Source: Vibrio albus (GTDB lineage: Bacteria; Pseudomonadota; Gammaproteobacteria; Enterobacterales; Vibrionaceae). Taken from it: a stretch of DNA of 64,000 nucleotides. A program made the position numbers and the translations under genes. How positions within the stretch are numbered: position 1 is the stretch's first letter; every line of letters begins with the position of its first letter. The notes below the pieces were generated by a model. That model had not been told where the DNA came from. It was given only the letters and a program-made list of their open reading frames with translations, and searched no databases. Below, piece by piece: positions 17,053-26,101 of the stretch. The stretch covers positions 186,001-250,000 of the forward strand of contig NZ_QFWT01000004.1 of assembly GCF_003144035.1 (NCBI RefSeq), given 5' to 3'.

Positions 17053-20000
17053 TCAGTCAAACTCAAACTGATACAGCAGATCCACCGTACTGGTGAGGCC
17101 GGATACGGCTTCCAGATACAGATCTTTCATCAGCCGGTAACGGATAGTGACCTCGCCGAGAGAATTAAAGATCCCGACGCCGTATTTCACTTGCAGTCCA
17201 GGCAAGATATACCCGCTAACCGTGACCTGAGAATCATCACCGGATCCGGCGGTATCCAGTTGCAGATCCGACACCCCGAACGCCTCGCCAATCTCGCCGA
17301 CGATCTTACCGCTTTGTGCCAGACTCAGTCCAATCAAGGTCATGGTCATACTGTTGTCTCCGGATTCGGTATCCAGATCCCGCCCTCTGAGCAGATAAGA
17401 CAACGCATTCGCCTGTGGCATGTCCGGATCCGAAAAAACCTCGATTTCCGGTTGGCTTGCCAGACCGGTGACGGCGATCCCGACCGTCACTTCATCCTGA
17501 ATGTTTTCCGGATTACGTATCGCCTTAATGCTGACATAAGGCCGGTCCACCGGCCCGTTCATCAGTATCTTGCCCTCATTGATGATCAGATCCTGACCGA
17601 AAGAACGGTAGGTACCATCACGGATCTCAACATCTCCTACTACAAAAGGTGCCTGATCTTTCTGACTGATATTCAGCAGCCCGTTCAGATACCCTTCTAA
17701 ACCAAAAGCGGAGAGCCGGAAATCATCACCGATATGGACCCGGACATCCGTTTCCACTGTCAGAGTCATCGGTTTTTTTTCCTTAACAGGGTTCAGGTTT
17801 TTATCCAGCACTACCTCATCAGAAGATACGCTGACAGCACTTTCCGGCAGTTCTTCTACTTCTAACCTCGCCCATGGCAGGTAAATGTCCCCGCTGATTT
17901 TTGCCAGCCCGGGAGATGCCTCTATCTGCAAATCCGGCCGGGCTTTTATCTCCGCTGTCGGTGGCAGACTGATCTGCAGTTCATCAGAATGAATACTCAC
18001 CCGGCTGGCCCAGGCATCCAGATCTTGCCACTGCCCGTCGCCGCTGACCGATAATGTACCGTCGGCCGATTGCAGCTCTGCCGCCAGCTCTGCCTGATAA
18101 CCGGAAAACTCGAGTGTTACCTGACCAGCATTAATCTCTACCGGAGTAAACTCCCCCTGAGCAAGAATATCGTCGATGAGCAGCCTGCCATGTACCATCG
18201 GGTGCAGCAAAGGCCCGCTCAGCGAGAGATCGGAATTAACGATGGCCCCCAGATGGCTATAGTCACCCAACCAGGCATCCAGTATTGCTAAATCAATGTT
18301 ATTGATTTTCACCTGCCCCGACACCTCCTTACTCTCGGAAAGTAAGTCCGTCACCGCAAGTGCTCCGCTGACATCGCCATTATCCGTCAGTTGTATCTGC
18401 CAGTCGGATTCTAATCCTCCAGCATTCATAGAGGCATTCAGCTGAGCCTGCTCCCACCCCTGGGAGATAGCCTTTTTGCCCTTCATCAAAACGCGACCCT
18501 GAGGCAGAATCAGTGCCACTTGTGCAGCAGGAAGTTGCCCCGGCAGCCAGGAGAGCCTGCCCGTAAGATCCGCGCCACCCTCCAGTTGAATATCCTCAGG
18601 TAGTAAAATGGCTATCTGTTTAAAGTCAAATGACTGCAACGCCACATGCGCGTTACCAGAAGCACCGGCCTGCATATCCTCAGTAAGACACAGACGGGAG
18701 CCCGCCTGTTTCCAGCAATGAGCCTGAACTGAAACCTGCTGTGCTGTCCCGGAATAGGCCAGCTTTGCTGGCTGCCCGAGATCCCATTTCCCCTGTCGGC
18801 TAGCCACCTGAGCGCTATCCAGCGAACCTTGCCAGGTGACGTTGTCCGGAGAAAAGCCGGCATCGGTTGTTTCAATGCCACCACTGACCTGCATATGGAT
18901 GTCAGCAATCTCAGACAACACATCCAGATTTAACCGGTGATTATCCTGCTGACCAGACAGAGCGAGAGACAATGAGTCGATCGCCTGGTCGTTATAGCGG
19001 GCACCTTCGGCCTGCAAATCAAGCTGACCCTGTATCATCGGTTGTGCAGCGATATCCGCATTGAAACTGGCGGTTCCGACAAGGAACTCACCATAGCGGA
19101 TCTGAGTTGCCCGCAGGCTGGACACCAGCTCAGGCTTATCCCTTGCCCCCTGTAAAGCGAGGGTACCGGTAATACGTCCGCTGGCATCAGACAGTGAATG
19201 CTGCAGATCAGGAATATCAACACGGGCCCGAATATCCAGCTCCTCATTCATGCTGCCGGTCAGGCTAATCCCATTACGTCCATGACGCAGACTCAGCCCG
19301 TCGGTTATCAGGTGAATATCCCCCTGACCACTTTTGTCTTCAGCGGTTAGCCTGCCTTTAACCGTAAGCGGGTACTCACGAATAATCCCCTGTATATCCA
19401 GCGCTGGCATGTCAACCTGCCAGCCGCCCGAGTCCAGCAGCTTGCCTGAAGTAGCCAGTGAGCCACTGAGCGCTCCTTCCGCCTGCGCCCATTGCCGCCC
19501 GGGCTGAATGTGCTGCAGTGTCAGTTGCCCCTGCCAGCTGACAGGGCCGCTCCAGTCCGCATGAACCTGCCCGCGGATCTCTCCCCCCAGCGTATTCACC
19601 AGCATATCGGCCAGATTTAGTTGCTGCTGATCCCCTTGCCCGGATAGGCTTATCCGGGCATCCGGCACCGGTTTACCGGACAAATCCGCCAGAGCAGTAA
19701 GACGATATCTTTCCGAAGTCCCTTCAACCTGCAGCTCAGACAACTGTACCTGATACTCAGCCTCTCCCTCCAGCGGCCACTGTAACCGGCCTTCCGATAC
19801 CCGGAGTGCGAATGGCAAGTCAGTATGCAGCGGTTGCAGTTCCCCCTGAGCCGACGCAGAGACCGGACCCGACAGGCGAGACATAAACTGCAGTTTATCC
19901 ACACTGCCTGTCGCTGTCAGAGAGACTTCCTGCCCAGCCAGTGCCGTTTGCTTCAGCTTAGTCAGTGCTTTTAGTGTTAGTGGGTAATCACTTTCAAGGC

Positions 20001-20568
20001 TAACCCCTCCGGACAATTCAGCATCCAGCAGAGGCATATCCAGAACAAATTGCCGGAGGGTTATATCATGGCCACTGGCGTGAACAGAGGTATGGAGCTG
20101 GTTGATGACCAGCGGAGCTTGTCCCGGCTGCGACAGAAACCTGAAGTCTCGCAGCACAAACCGGGTCAGATCCACTGGTATGGGCAGAGAGATCTCCGGC
20201 AAGGGGACGGGGTCAGCTTTCACTTCCTTTTTCTCTTCCTGGCTCTCAGGCTGAGTCAGTACTAACTTCACATCATCAAGCTCCAGGCTGTGGATACAGA
20301 GCTCAGGCCTTAACAGACAGGCCAGATCCAGTGTCAGGGCCACCTGCTGCAAATCAATATCCAGCTGCCCGTCGGGAGCATGATAGCGAACACGCTGCAG
20401 AGTAAATCCGGACCACACACTGCCCTGCAGGTTTTCTATCTTCAGTTCAGGTACGGCTTTCTCAGCCCCCCACACCATCAGACGCAACCCGCCAGTAGTG
20501 CACAGCAGCCCAGCCAGCAGGCTAAGTAACAGGAGCCCGGACAGTATCAGACGCTTACCCATGCTCAT
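17053..20568 (-). CDS. tamB: Translocation and assembly module inner-membrane protein TamB
   Basis: A 1171-residue AsmA/VPS13-like protein with one N-terminal membrane anchor (RLILSGLLLLSLLAGLLCTTGG) and a very long repetitive beta-rich body that ends in the DUF490/TamB domain. It spans the periplasm and works with TamA in outer-membrane protein assembly or lipid transport. It is somewhat shorter than the E. coli protein. The start overlaps the tamA stop as ATGA (20565-20568), so the pair is coupled. MSMGKR offers a second ATG two codons in. Confidence 0.94.
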   Translation of the reverse strand: MSMGKRLILSGLLLLSLLAGLLCTTGGLRLMVWGAEKAVPELKIENLQGSVWSGFTLQRVRYHAPDGQLDIDLQQVALTLDLACLLRPELCIHSLELDDVKLVLTQPESQEEKKEVKADPVPLPEISLPIPVDLTRFVLRDFRFLSQPGQAPLVINQLHTSVHASGHDITLRQFVLDMPLLDAELSGGVSLESDYPLTLKALTKLKQTALAGQEVSLTATGSVDKLQFMSRLSGPVSASAQGELQPLHTDLPFALRVSEGRLQWPLEGEAEYQVQLSELQVEGTSERYRLTALADLSGKPVPDARISLSGQGDQQQLNLADMLVNTLGGEIRGQVHADWSGPVSWQGQLTLQHIQPGRQWAQAEGALSGSLATSGKLLDSGGWQVDMPALDIQGIIREYPLTVKGRLTAEDKSGQGDIHLITDGLSLRHGRNGISLTGSMNEELDIRARVDIPDLQHSLSDASGRITGTLALQGARDKPELVSSLRATQIRYGEFLVGTASFNADIAAQPMIQGQLDLQAEGARYNDQAIDSLSLALSGQQDNHRLNLDVLSEIADIHMQVSGGIETTDAGFSPDNVTWQGSLDSAQVASRQGKWDLGQPAKLAYSGTAQQVSVQAHCWKQAGSRLCLTEDMQAGASGNAHVALQSFDFKQIAILLPEDIQLEGGADLTGRLSWLPGQLPAAQVALILPQGRVLMKGKKAISQGWEQAQLNASMNAGGLESDWQIQLTDNGDVSGALAVTDLLSESKEVSGQVKINNIDLAILDAWLGDYSHLGAIVNSDLSLSGPLLHPMVHGRLLIDDILAQGEFTPVEINAGQVTLEFSGYQAELAAELQSADGTLSVSGDGQWQDLDAWASRVSIHSDELQISLPPTAEIKARPDLQIEASPGLAKISGDIYLPWARLEVEELPESAVSVSSDEVVLDKNLNPVKEKKPMTLTVETDVRVHIGDDFRLSAFGLEGYLNGLLNISQKDQAPFVVGDVEIRDGTYRSFGQDLIINEGKILMNGPVDRPYVSIKAIRNPENIQDEVTVGIAVTGLASQPEIEVFSDPDMPQANALSYLLRGRDLDTESGDNSMTMTLIGLSLAQSGKIVGEIGEAFGVSDLQLDTAGSGDDSQVTVSGYILPGLQVKYGVGIFNSLGEVTIRYRLMKDLYLEAVSGLTSTVDLLYQFEFD

Positions 20569-22277
20569 AGTTCTGGCCCGAGAGTGAAGTGGATCTTAAG
20601 CTGATGGTCAGCAAACTCATCCTGTCCCCAGGCAAAATCCAGGCGTACCGGTCCAACAGGAGACACCCAACGGATACCGGCACCAAGGCCTTTTTTCAAT
20701 TCAGGTGAACTTTCACTCCAGGCATCGCCGGCATCGACAAAGGTTGCCAACCACCAGTTTCCGGTCAGGCGGTACTGGTACTCCAGAGTTCCGGTAGCCA
20801 TATATTTGGCACCGATCAGCTCCCCGTCTTCATCAACCGGAGAAACTGACTGGTAGTCATAGCCACGCAGGCTGTTATCACCACCGGCGAAAAAACGTAG
20901 TGAAGGGGGGATATCCTCAATATTATCCACCAGGTTTGCACTGATGCCCAGACGGGCAAATCCCCGGTGGTTCTGCCCGATACTGCCGATCCAAGCGGTC
21001 TGGCCCTGCATTCGGAGTAACGAGGCTGGAGAGATCAGACTGTCGTCGGCCACTTCAACAGATACCGACTGTTTATTCCCCCGCATAGGCAACATACCGT
21101 CTTTCTCATAGATCCGGGTCCGCGAGTAAGCGATGCCCGGTAACACCATCTGAAGCTCATCTTCCTCGGAACCCTGCTTATAATCTTCATACAGGTAGCG
21201 GACAGACATAGTCTGGTTCCAGCCCGACTCCAGGAGCCAGTGCCGCTCCAGTTTCAGGTTGCTTTCCAGGCTTTGTGTATCATTGTCATCCAGTTTTTTG
21301 ATCCCCAACTCAACCCGGTAATACTCGTTCAGAGCATCTTCCAGTGGGATCTGGTAGCCAAAAGTAGCGATCTGCTCAGGCGCGGAGACCGACAGGCTGG
21401 AATCAAAGCTGTGTCCGCTCGGATTCACCCACGGTTTCTTCCAGTTTACTGATGCTCGAGGCCCCACATCTGTTGAATAACCTATCCCCGTTTCCAGTTG
21501 ATTTCTGGCTGCCGGTACCAGAGTCACTCGCATCGGTAGTACACCATCACCGTTGATATCCTGCAGATCCGGTTCCACCGACACGGAAGAGAACCAGCCA
21601 GTGTCGGACAAATTATGATTGAGCTGAGCGATACCAGACGCGCGGTAAGGATCTCCCTGCTGATAGGGGATCAGGGAGCGCACCCTGCTTTCTTCTATCT
21701 GACCGCCTTTAATGCTGGTTGCACCAAAGTGGTACCTGTCTCCACTATTATAGTGCAGATGAATAAAAGCCTGGTTGAGCTCCGGAGCGACCCTCAATTC
21801 AGCCAGACTAAAACTGCCGTCGAAATACCCTTTCGCCAGTGCCAGGTTGCGGATACCGGATTTCAGCGCCTCATAATCCCCATGATTAAGCACGCTCCCC
21901 GGCTGCAGGGCAGACTGTTCCAGAAGCGCAGCGACATCGTCATCAGATGTCATCTCCCCGCTCAGAACAATGTCTATCTCCTCAATGATAACGGGCTCTC
22001 CTGACGTAATGGTGACGACTAAACCGTCCTCTTCAGTATGAAAACGGATATCAGGGTGATAATACCCCATAGCCCGGAGCGCCTGTTTAATGCGTTTCTC
22101 CAGACGGGAGCGGAATCGGAGTGACGTAGAGTATTCTTCAGGATTAATAGCGGACAGGTAAGTATCCACATTACTTCGTAAGCCCCCCTCTAACTCATTA
22201 ATAGTCAAAGAGGTATCTGCCCGCGCAGCGGGAATACACTGAAGGAAGAGCAGACAGAAAAGTCGTCGTTTTATCAT
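20565..22277 (-). CDS. tamA: Translocation and assembly module outer-membrane protein TamA
   Basis: A 570-residue Omp85-family protein. Signal peptide MIKRRLFCLLFLQCIPAARA, then about three POTRA domains (roughly residues 25-270) and a 16-strand barrel. Typical barrel segments are FFAGGDNSLRGYDYQSVSP and the C-terminal VRLDFAWGQDEFADHQLKIHFTLG with terminal L rather than F. It pairs with TamB, encoded immediately after it. ytfK lies upstream on the same strand, 67 bp away. Confidence 0.95.
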   Translation of the reverse strand: MIKRRLFCLLFLQCIPAARADTSLTINELEGGLRSNVDTYLSAINPEEYSTSLRFRSRLEKRIKQALRAMGYYHPDIRFHTEEDGLVVTITSGEPVIIEEIDIVLSGEMTSDDDVAALLEQSALQPGSVLNHGDYEALKSGIRNLALAKGYFDGSFSLAELRVAPELNQAFIHLHYNSGDRYHFGATSIKGGQIEESRVRSLIPYQQGDPYRASGIAQLNHNLSDTGWFSSVSVEPDLQDINGDGVLPMRVTLVPAARNQLETGIGYSTDVGPRASVNWKKPWVNPSGHSFDSSLSVSAPEQIATFGYQIPLEDALNEYYRVELGIKKLDDNDTQSLESNLKLERHWLLESGWNQTMSVRYLYEDYKQGSEEDELQMVLPGIAYSRTRIYEKDGMLPMRGNKQSVSVEVADDSLISPASLLRMQGQTAWIGSIGQNHRGFARLGISANLVDNIEDIPPSLRFFAGGDNSLRGYDYQSVSPVDEDGELIGAKYMATGTLEYQYRLTGNWWLATFVDAGDAWSESSPELKKGLGAGIRWVSPVGPVRLDFAWGQDEFADHQLKIHFTLGPEL

Positions 22278-22344
22278 TCTTCTCGGAGCACATTGACGGT
22301 ATCGGGAATTAAAATACTCACCCCGCCCCGGAAAAATAAACGCC

Positions 22345-22554
22345 TCAGACGGGCTGAGCGGATAGTGAGTCTATCGCTATATTAACTTCTTTCATTACAG
22401 ACAACATTTGTTTATTTGTCACGTCTGGAAGCAACACCTTACCTTTATCAAAGTAAAACATCCCTATACCGGCAATCAAAAATTCCCCTTTAAATAAGGT
22501 TTTGACAAACTTCGCAACCTGAAGAGGACGGTATGTGGTGAATTCCTTAAGCAT
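22345..22554 (-). CDS. ytfK: YtfK-family protein (DUF1107)
   Basis: A 69-residue cytosolic protein with the family pattern YRPLQVAKFVKTLFKG, then FYFDKGKVLLPDV and LSVMKEVN. The E. coli homologue binds SpoT and shifts it toward (p)ppGpp synthesis under phosphate or fatty-acid starvation; that role is inferred here. ATG 22554 (MLKEFTTYRP) was chosen over an upstream codon at 22647 because AGAAGG lies five bases before it and the length fits the family. It sits just upstream of tamAB, as in E. coli, where msrA lies between ytfK and tamA. Confidence 0.88.
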   Translation of the reverse strand: MLKEFTTYRPLQVAKFVKTLFKGEFLIAGIGMFYFDKGKVLLPDVTNKQMLSVMKEVNIAIDSLSAQPV

Positions 22555-22868
22555 AAAAACCTTCTCTGAACCAACGATGCTATGTATTACGTCTCTGTGC
22601 ATCAGAGACCTGAGCAAACGCGCGCATTGTAACGGAAAAATATTCAACTTTTGTTAAAACCGGTCGGATTTAAGCAAATTTAATTCCATCACCAGGTAAA
22701 ATAACTGTAACTCTTTCATGAGACACTGTTTTTGTGACATTGAACAATATCAAACGGCTGGTGGTTAAGTGACAGATCAGCCTGCAGTTGATAATTACTA
22801 TTATTTTTATCTTGCCTATAACATGTTATGTTATTACATTATGTTTTTTATCTGACCGAGGCAAAAGC
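22555..22868. other. Divergent ytfK / zrgA intergenic region
   Basis: A 314-bp, AT-rich divergent gap. It must contain promoters for ytfK (minus) and zrgA (plus). The only strong signal is the 12-bp perfect palindrome at 22818-22829, about 40 bp before zrgA. There is no ORF beyond a 16-codon one without support. Confidence 0.5.
22818..22829. promoter_or_regulatory. Candidate Zur operator upstream of the zinc-uptake operon
   Basis: ATAACATGTTAT is a perfect palindrome, embedded in a longer TATAACATGTTATGTTAT tract. It resembles the AT-rich core of Fur-family Zur boxes (TGTTATA-TATAACA type). Its position 40-51 bp before the zrgA ATG would allow repression of the promoter. No Zur data are available from sequence alone. 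Confidence 0.45.
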
Positions 22869-23501
22869 ATGGGTAATTTTTTTAAATATTCACTACTTAC
22901 CAGTAGCCTGATCCTGTCAACCTACTCTCTGGCTGATGAGCATTTTCGTCAACATTCGACCCATGTTCACGGACATGTTGAACTGAACATCGCTCAGGAT
23001 GCCGACGAACTGTTGGTTGAATTCACAGCACCGGGAGCCGATATACTCGGCTTCGAGCATGCGCCGGAAAACACGCAACAAAAAGAAAAACTGGCGCAGG
23101 CTGTAAAAATCCTGCAACAAGCCGACAATATTCTGACACTGTCTGCTGCCGCAAACTGCCATGTTGAACATCAGGACGTCCGGCATAATCTGAATAGTCA
23201 CGATGATGAGCATGAGCATGAGCATGAGCATGAGCATGAGCATGAGCATGAGCATGAGCATGAGCATGAGCATGAGCAGCATACTGATCACGGGCACGAT
23301 GAACACCAGCATTCCGCTGAACATGGTGCATTTACCGTTGAATATCACTTTGAGTGTCAGCGGGTTAATCAACTTGATGCCATTGAAACTCACTGGTTTA
23401 CACATTTTCCGGCTACCGCAGAGATTGAAGTTAACCTTCTCACGGATTCGGCAATGCTGGCCACGGAACTGGATGCCAGTAATCATACCGTCAGTTGGTA
23501 A
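22869..23501 (+). CDS. zrgA: ZrgA-like zinc-uptake periplasmic protein (DUF2796) with Glu-His tandem repeat
   Basis: A 210-residue secreted protein: signal peptide to about residue 22 (SLILSTYSLA-DEH), then the family start THVHGHVELNIAQD. A His-rich middle (about residues 107-150) carries eleven in-frame Glu-His units plus further His residues, and a mixed C-terminal domain follows. Proteins of this family form part of the zrgABCDE zinc-uptake system described in Vibrio cholerae; the His cluster probably captures Zn2+ in the periplasm. ATG 22869 has GAGG eight bases upstream; an upstream in-frame codon at 22788 would add an unlikely hydrophobic leader. The gene opens a four-gene cluster. Confidence 0.88.
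   Translation: MGNFFKYSLLTSSLILSTYSLADEHFRQHSTHVHGHVELNIAQDADELLVEFTAPGADILGFEHAPENTQQKEKLAQAVKILQQADNILTLSAAANCHVEHQDVRHNLNSHDDEHEHEHEHEHEHEHEHEHEHEHEQHTDHGHDEHQHSAEHGAFTVEYHFECQRVNQLDAIETHWFTHFPATAEIEVNLLTDSAMLATELDASNHTVSW
23208..23273 (+). repeat. GAGCAT hexanucleotide array (11 copies) inside zrgA
   Basis: Eleven perfect GAGCAT copies encode alternating Glu and His. Because the unit is six bases, slippage changes the length of the metal-binding stretch without shifting the frame. Perfect identity at the DNA level suggests recent expansion. Confidence 0.95.
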
Positions 23502-23559
23502 TACAAGACATACAATCGAGTGGCGTCCGGTGACGCCACTGAGCTAATGGATTAAGCAG

Positions 23560-24294
23560 ATGGATTCACTTTCTGACAAATCAGAACACATAGTAACACT
23601 CTCGGATATCTCTTTCGCCTGGCGTCAGGCTCAGGCTCCGGTGTTATCCTTCAGTCAGCTCAATATCAAACATAACGAGCACGTATTTATCAAAGGTCCG
23701 AGCGGAAGTGGGAAATCAACCTTACTGGGGTTATTGACCGGTATTCTTTCCCCCCAGGAAGGCCAGGTTTCTATTCTGAATACTGAGCTGAACCAACTGA
23801 AACAGAACCAGAGAGACAGATTCCGGGCTGACCATATCGGCTATATCTTTCAGCAATTTAACCTGCTGCCCTACCTATCGGTTATTGACAATGTCATCCT
23901 GCCCTGCCACTTTTCTGTTCCCCGCAAAAATAAAGCGGGTCATGCGCCTAAATCTACGGCAATCAAGCTACTGAAACGACTGCGTCTGGATGATACCCTG
24001 CTGTATAAGCCGGTAGTAGAACTCAGTATCGGTCAGCAACAGCGGGTGGCAGCGGCAAGAGCTCTGATGGGGCATCCAGAGATACTGATTGCCGATGAGC
24101 CAACGTCTGCTCTTGACCAGGATAACCGCACCGCTTTTATCGAGTTACTCATGGAAGAAGTTCGTCAGAGCAATTCAACCCTGATTTTCGTCAGCCATGA
24201 CGCATCATTAGAGAACCTGTTTACCCGAACGATCAACCTAACCGACCTGAATCGGGGCCAGGCCGCAGATAAAGGGGAGCCCTATGAGTCCTAG
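23560..24294 (+). CDS. zrgB: ABC transporter ATP-binding protein (ZrgB-like, LolD/MacB class)
   Basis: A 244-residue ABC ATPase. Walker A GPSGSGKST is at 46-54, the signature is LSIGQQQRVAAARAL and Walker B is ILIADEPTSALD. The class is that of LolD/MacB/FtsE ATPases, which pair with FtsX-like permeases, not the classical ZnuC importers. It lies 58 bp after zrgA and overlaps the permease gene by 11 bp. A role in zinc uptake is inferred from the cluster. Confidence 0.88.
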   Translation: MDSLSDKSEHIVTLSDISFAWRQAQAPVLSFSQLNIKHNEHVFIKGPSGSGKSTLLGLLTGILSPQEGQVSILNTELNQLKQNQRDRFRADHIGYIFQQFNLLPYLSVIDNVILPCHFSVPRKNKAGHAPKSTAIKLLKRLRLDDTLLYKPVVELSIGQQQRVAAARALMGHPEILIADEPTSALDQDNRTAFIELLMEEVRQSNSTLIFVSHDASLENLFTRTINLTDLNRGQAADKGEPYES

Positions 24295-25549
24295 CGCTAT
24301 TTCACATCTGGCCTGGAAGAGCCTGTCTAATCGCAAAACCACCGCAATACTGACTATTTTGACCGTGGCGATTTCCGTCGTTCTGCTAATGGGCGTAGAA
24401 CGCATCCGCACCGAGGCGAAAAGCAGTTTTGCCAACACCATTTCCGGCACCGATCTGATTGTCGGAGCCCGTTCCGGCTCAGTGAACCTCCTGCTGTATT
24501 CCGTATTCCGCATCGGGAATGCCACCAACAACATCGACTGGAAAAGTTATCAGGAGTTCAGGCAGAACCGTTCGGTAGAATGGGCGATACCTATCTCTCT
24601 GGGGGATTCACACAAGGGTTTTCGGGTCATGGGGACCAACAGCGATTATTTTCGATATTTCCGCTATGGCCATAAACAAACCTTACAAATGGCGCAGGGA
24701 AAGCCATTCTCCGGCCTGTTTGATACTGTTGTCGGTTCCGATGTTGCCAAAAAACTGGGATATCATGTTGGATCGCAAATCATTATTGCTCACGGGCTCA
24801 GTGATGTAGGTTTCAGCAGGCACGACAACCTGCCCTTTACCGTCACCGGCATCCTGGCACCGACCGGCACACCGGTCGACAAAACCGTTCATGTCTCACT
24901 CAACGCGATTGAAGCCATTCATGTCGGGTGGGAGTCCGGTGCACACCTTGGTGGCACACCTGATGTAAACTGGCTGCAAGGACAAAACATCCACCCCGAA
25001 CAAATTACGGCATTTTTACTGGGGCTGAAATCAAAGATTCATACTTTTGCTTTACAAAGACAGATAAATACCTATAACAAAGAGCCATTAAGTGCCATCT
25101 TACCCGGCATTGCCTTACACGAGCTGTGGGGAATGATGTCAGTAGCAGAGCAAGCCTTAATGACGGTATCGGTATTTGTGGTGATAGCCGGATTGCTGGG
25201 CATGTTAAGCAGTCTGCTGACCAGCCTGCAGGAAAGGCGGCGAGAGATGGCGATTCTCAGAGCGATGGGCGCACGGCCAAAGCATATTTTTATCCTTCTG
25301 GTGAGTGAAGCGAGTGCGTTAACTTTTGCGGGGATTCTCGTTGGGGTGACCGTACTTTATGGCTTACTCGCCATCGCACAACCTGTTATCCAACAAATGT
25401 ATGGTATCAGTATTGGCCTGTCAGCCATCAGTCGTTATGAATGGCTTCTGCTTTGTCTGATACAACTCGCGGGTACGGTGATCGGCTTTATACCGGCTGT
25501 CACAGCCTATCGTCAGTCTCTGTCTGATGGAATGACAATTAAAATCTAG
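24284..25549 (+). CDS. zrgC: FtsX/MacB-like ABC permease (ZrgC-like)
   Basis: A 421-residue inner-membrane protein. One N-terminal helix (TAILTILTVAISVVLLMGVE), a large periplasmic MacB-PCD-type domain (about 50-280) and three C-terminal helices give the four-helix MacB/LolC layout. The loop LQERRREMAILRAMGARPKHIF before the second helix group is the typical FtsX-family coupling segment. It is encoded with its ATPase (11-bp overlap). The topology is one usually linked to mechanotransmission or lipoprotein extraction, which makes its place in metal uptake notable. Confidence 0.88.
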   Translation: MSPSAISHLAWKSLSNRKTTAILTILTVAISVVLLMGVERIRTEAKSSFANTISGTDLIVGARSGSVNLLLYSVFRIGNATNNIDWKSYQEFRQNRSVEWAIPISLGDSHKGFRVMGTNSDYFRYFRYGHKQTLQMAQGKPFSGLFDTVVGSDVAKKLGYHVGSQIIIAHGLSDVGFSRHDNLPFTVTGILAPTGTPVDKTVHVSLNAIEAIHVGWESGAHLGGTPDVNWLQGQNIHPEQITAFLLGLKSKIHTFALQRQINTYNKEPLSAILPGIALHELWGMMSVAEQALMTVSVFVVIAGLLGMLSSLLTSLQERRREMAILRAMGARPKHIFILLVSEASALTFAGILVGVTVLYGLLAIAQPVIQQMYGISIGLSAISRYEWLLLCLIQLAGTVIGFIPAVTAYRQSLSDGMTIKI

Positions 25550-25563
25550 GAAATGGATCGATA

Positions 25564-26073
25564 ATGAGGAAGATACTGGTTTTATTTATTTTTTTTGCTG
25601 GTTTTGTTCTGCCGGGCTACGCAGAAGAGCAAGCAACGGATACCGATATTCTGACACTGGAATGGCTTGACCTCATCCCGGAACAGGAGAGAAATGTGTT
25701 GGGGGGAATGGGCCAGCCTGTCCCGCTTAACCACAGCGGTGATGCACCCGCCCAGTCGACCATAGGCAGTGTGCGTCCGGAACTGAATGGCAGTACCGTA
25801 AAAATTGCAGGATTTGTTATTCCTCTGGAAGGCGATGATAAAACCGTCACTGAGTTTCTTCTGGTCCCTTTTCTCGGAGCCTGCATCCACGTACCACCCC
25901 CACCGCCAAACCAGATTATCTATGTCCGGTTTAAAGACGGTGCCCCGATACAGCAGTTATGGGATGTCGTGTATATTATCGGTACCCTGAAAACCGAAGC
26001 CGTGAGCCATGACCTGGCTGAAGTCGGTTATGTCATCGAGGGAACGGCTCTGGAAGAGTACGAAGAATATTAA
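25564..26073 (+). CDS. zrgD: DUF3299 periplasmic protein (ZrgD-like)
   Basis: A 169-residue exported protein: signal peptide MRKILVLFIFFAGFVLPGYA, then a DUF3299 domain. Clear motifs are AGFVIPLEGDDKTVTEFLLVP and GACIHVPPPPPNQIIYV. The Cys-x-His in GACIHVPPPPPNQ is conserved in the family and could bind metal or a partner. It starts 14 bp after the permease stop and completes the zinc cluster. Molecular function is unknown. Confidence 0.82.
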   Translation: MRKILVLFIFFAGFVLPGYAEEQATDTDILTLEWLDLIPEQERNVLGGMGQPVPLNHSGDAPAQSTIGSVRPELNGSTVKIAGFVIPLEGDDKTVTEFLLVPFLGACIHVPPPPPNQIIYVRFKDGAPIQQLWDVVYIIGTLKTEAVSHDLAEVGYVIEGTALEEYEEY

Positions 26074-26101
26074 TTTTGGTCTGATATCTGGCTTTTTTGT
26101 T

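Noticed and set aside
22917..23547. Several ORFs over the GAGCAT array (poly Leu-Met, Ala-His or Met-Ser)
   Set aside because: They are the other frames of the hexamer repeat in zrgA, without start signals or families.
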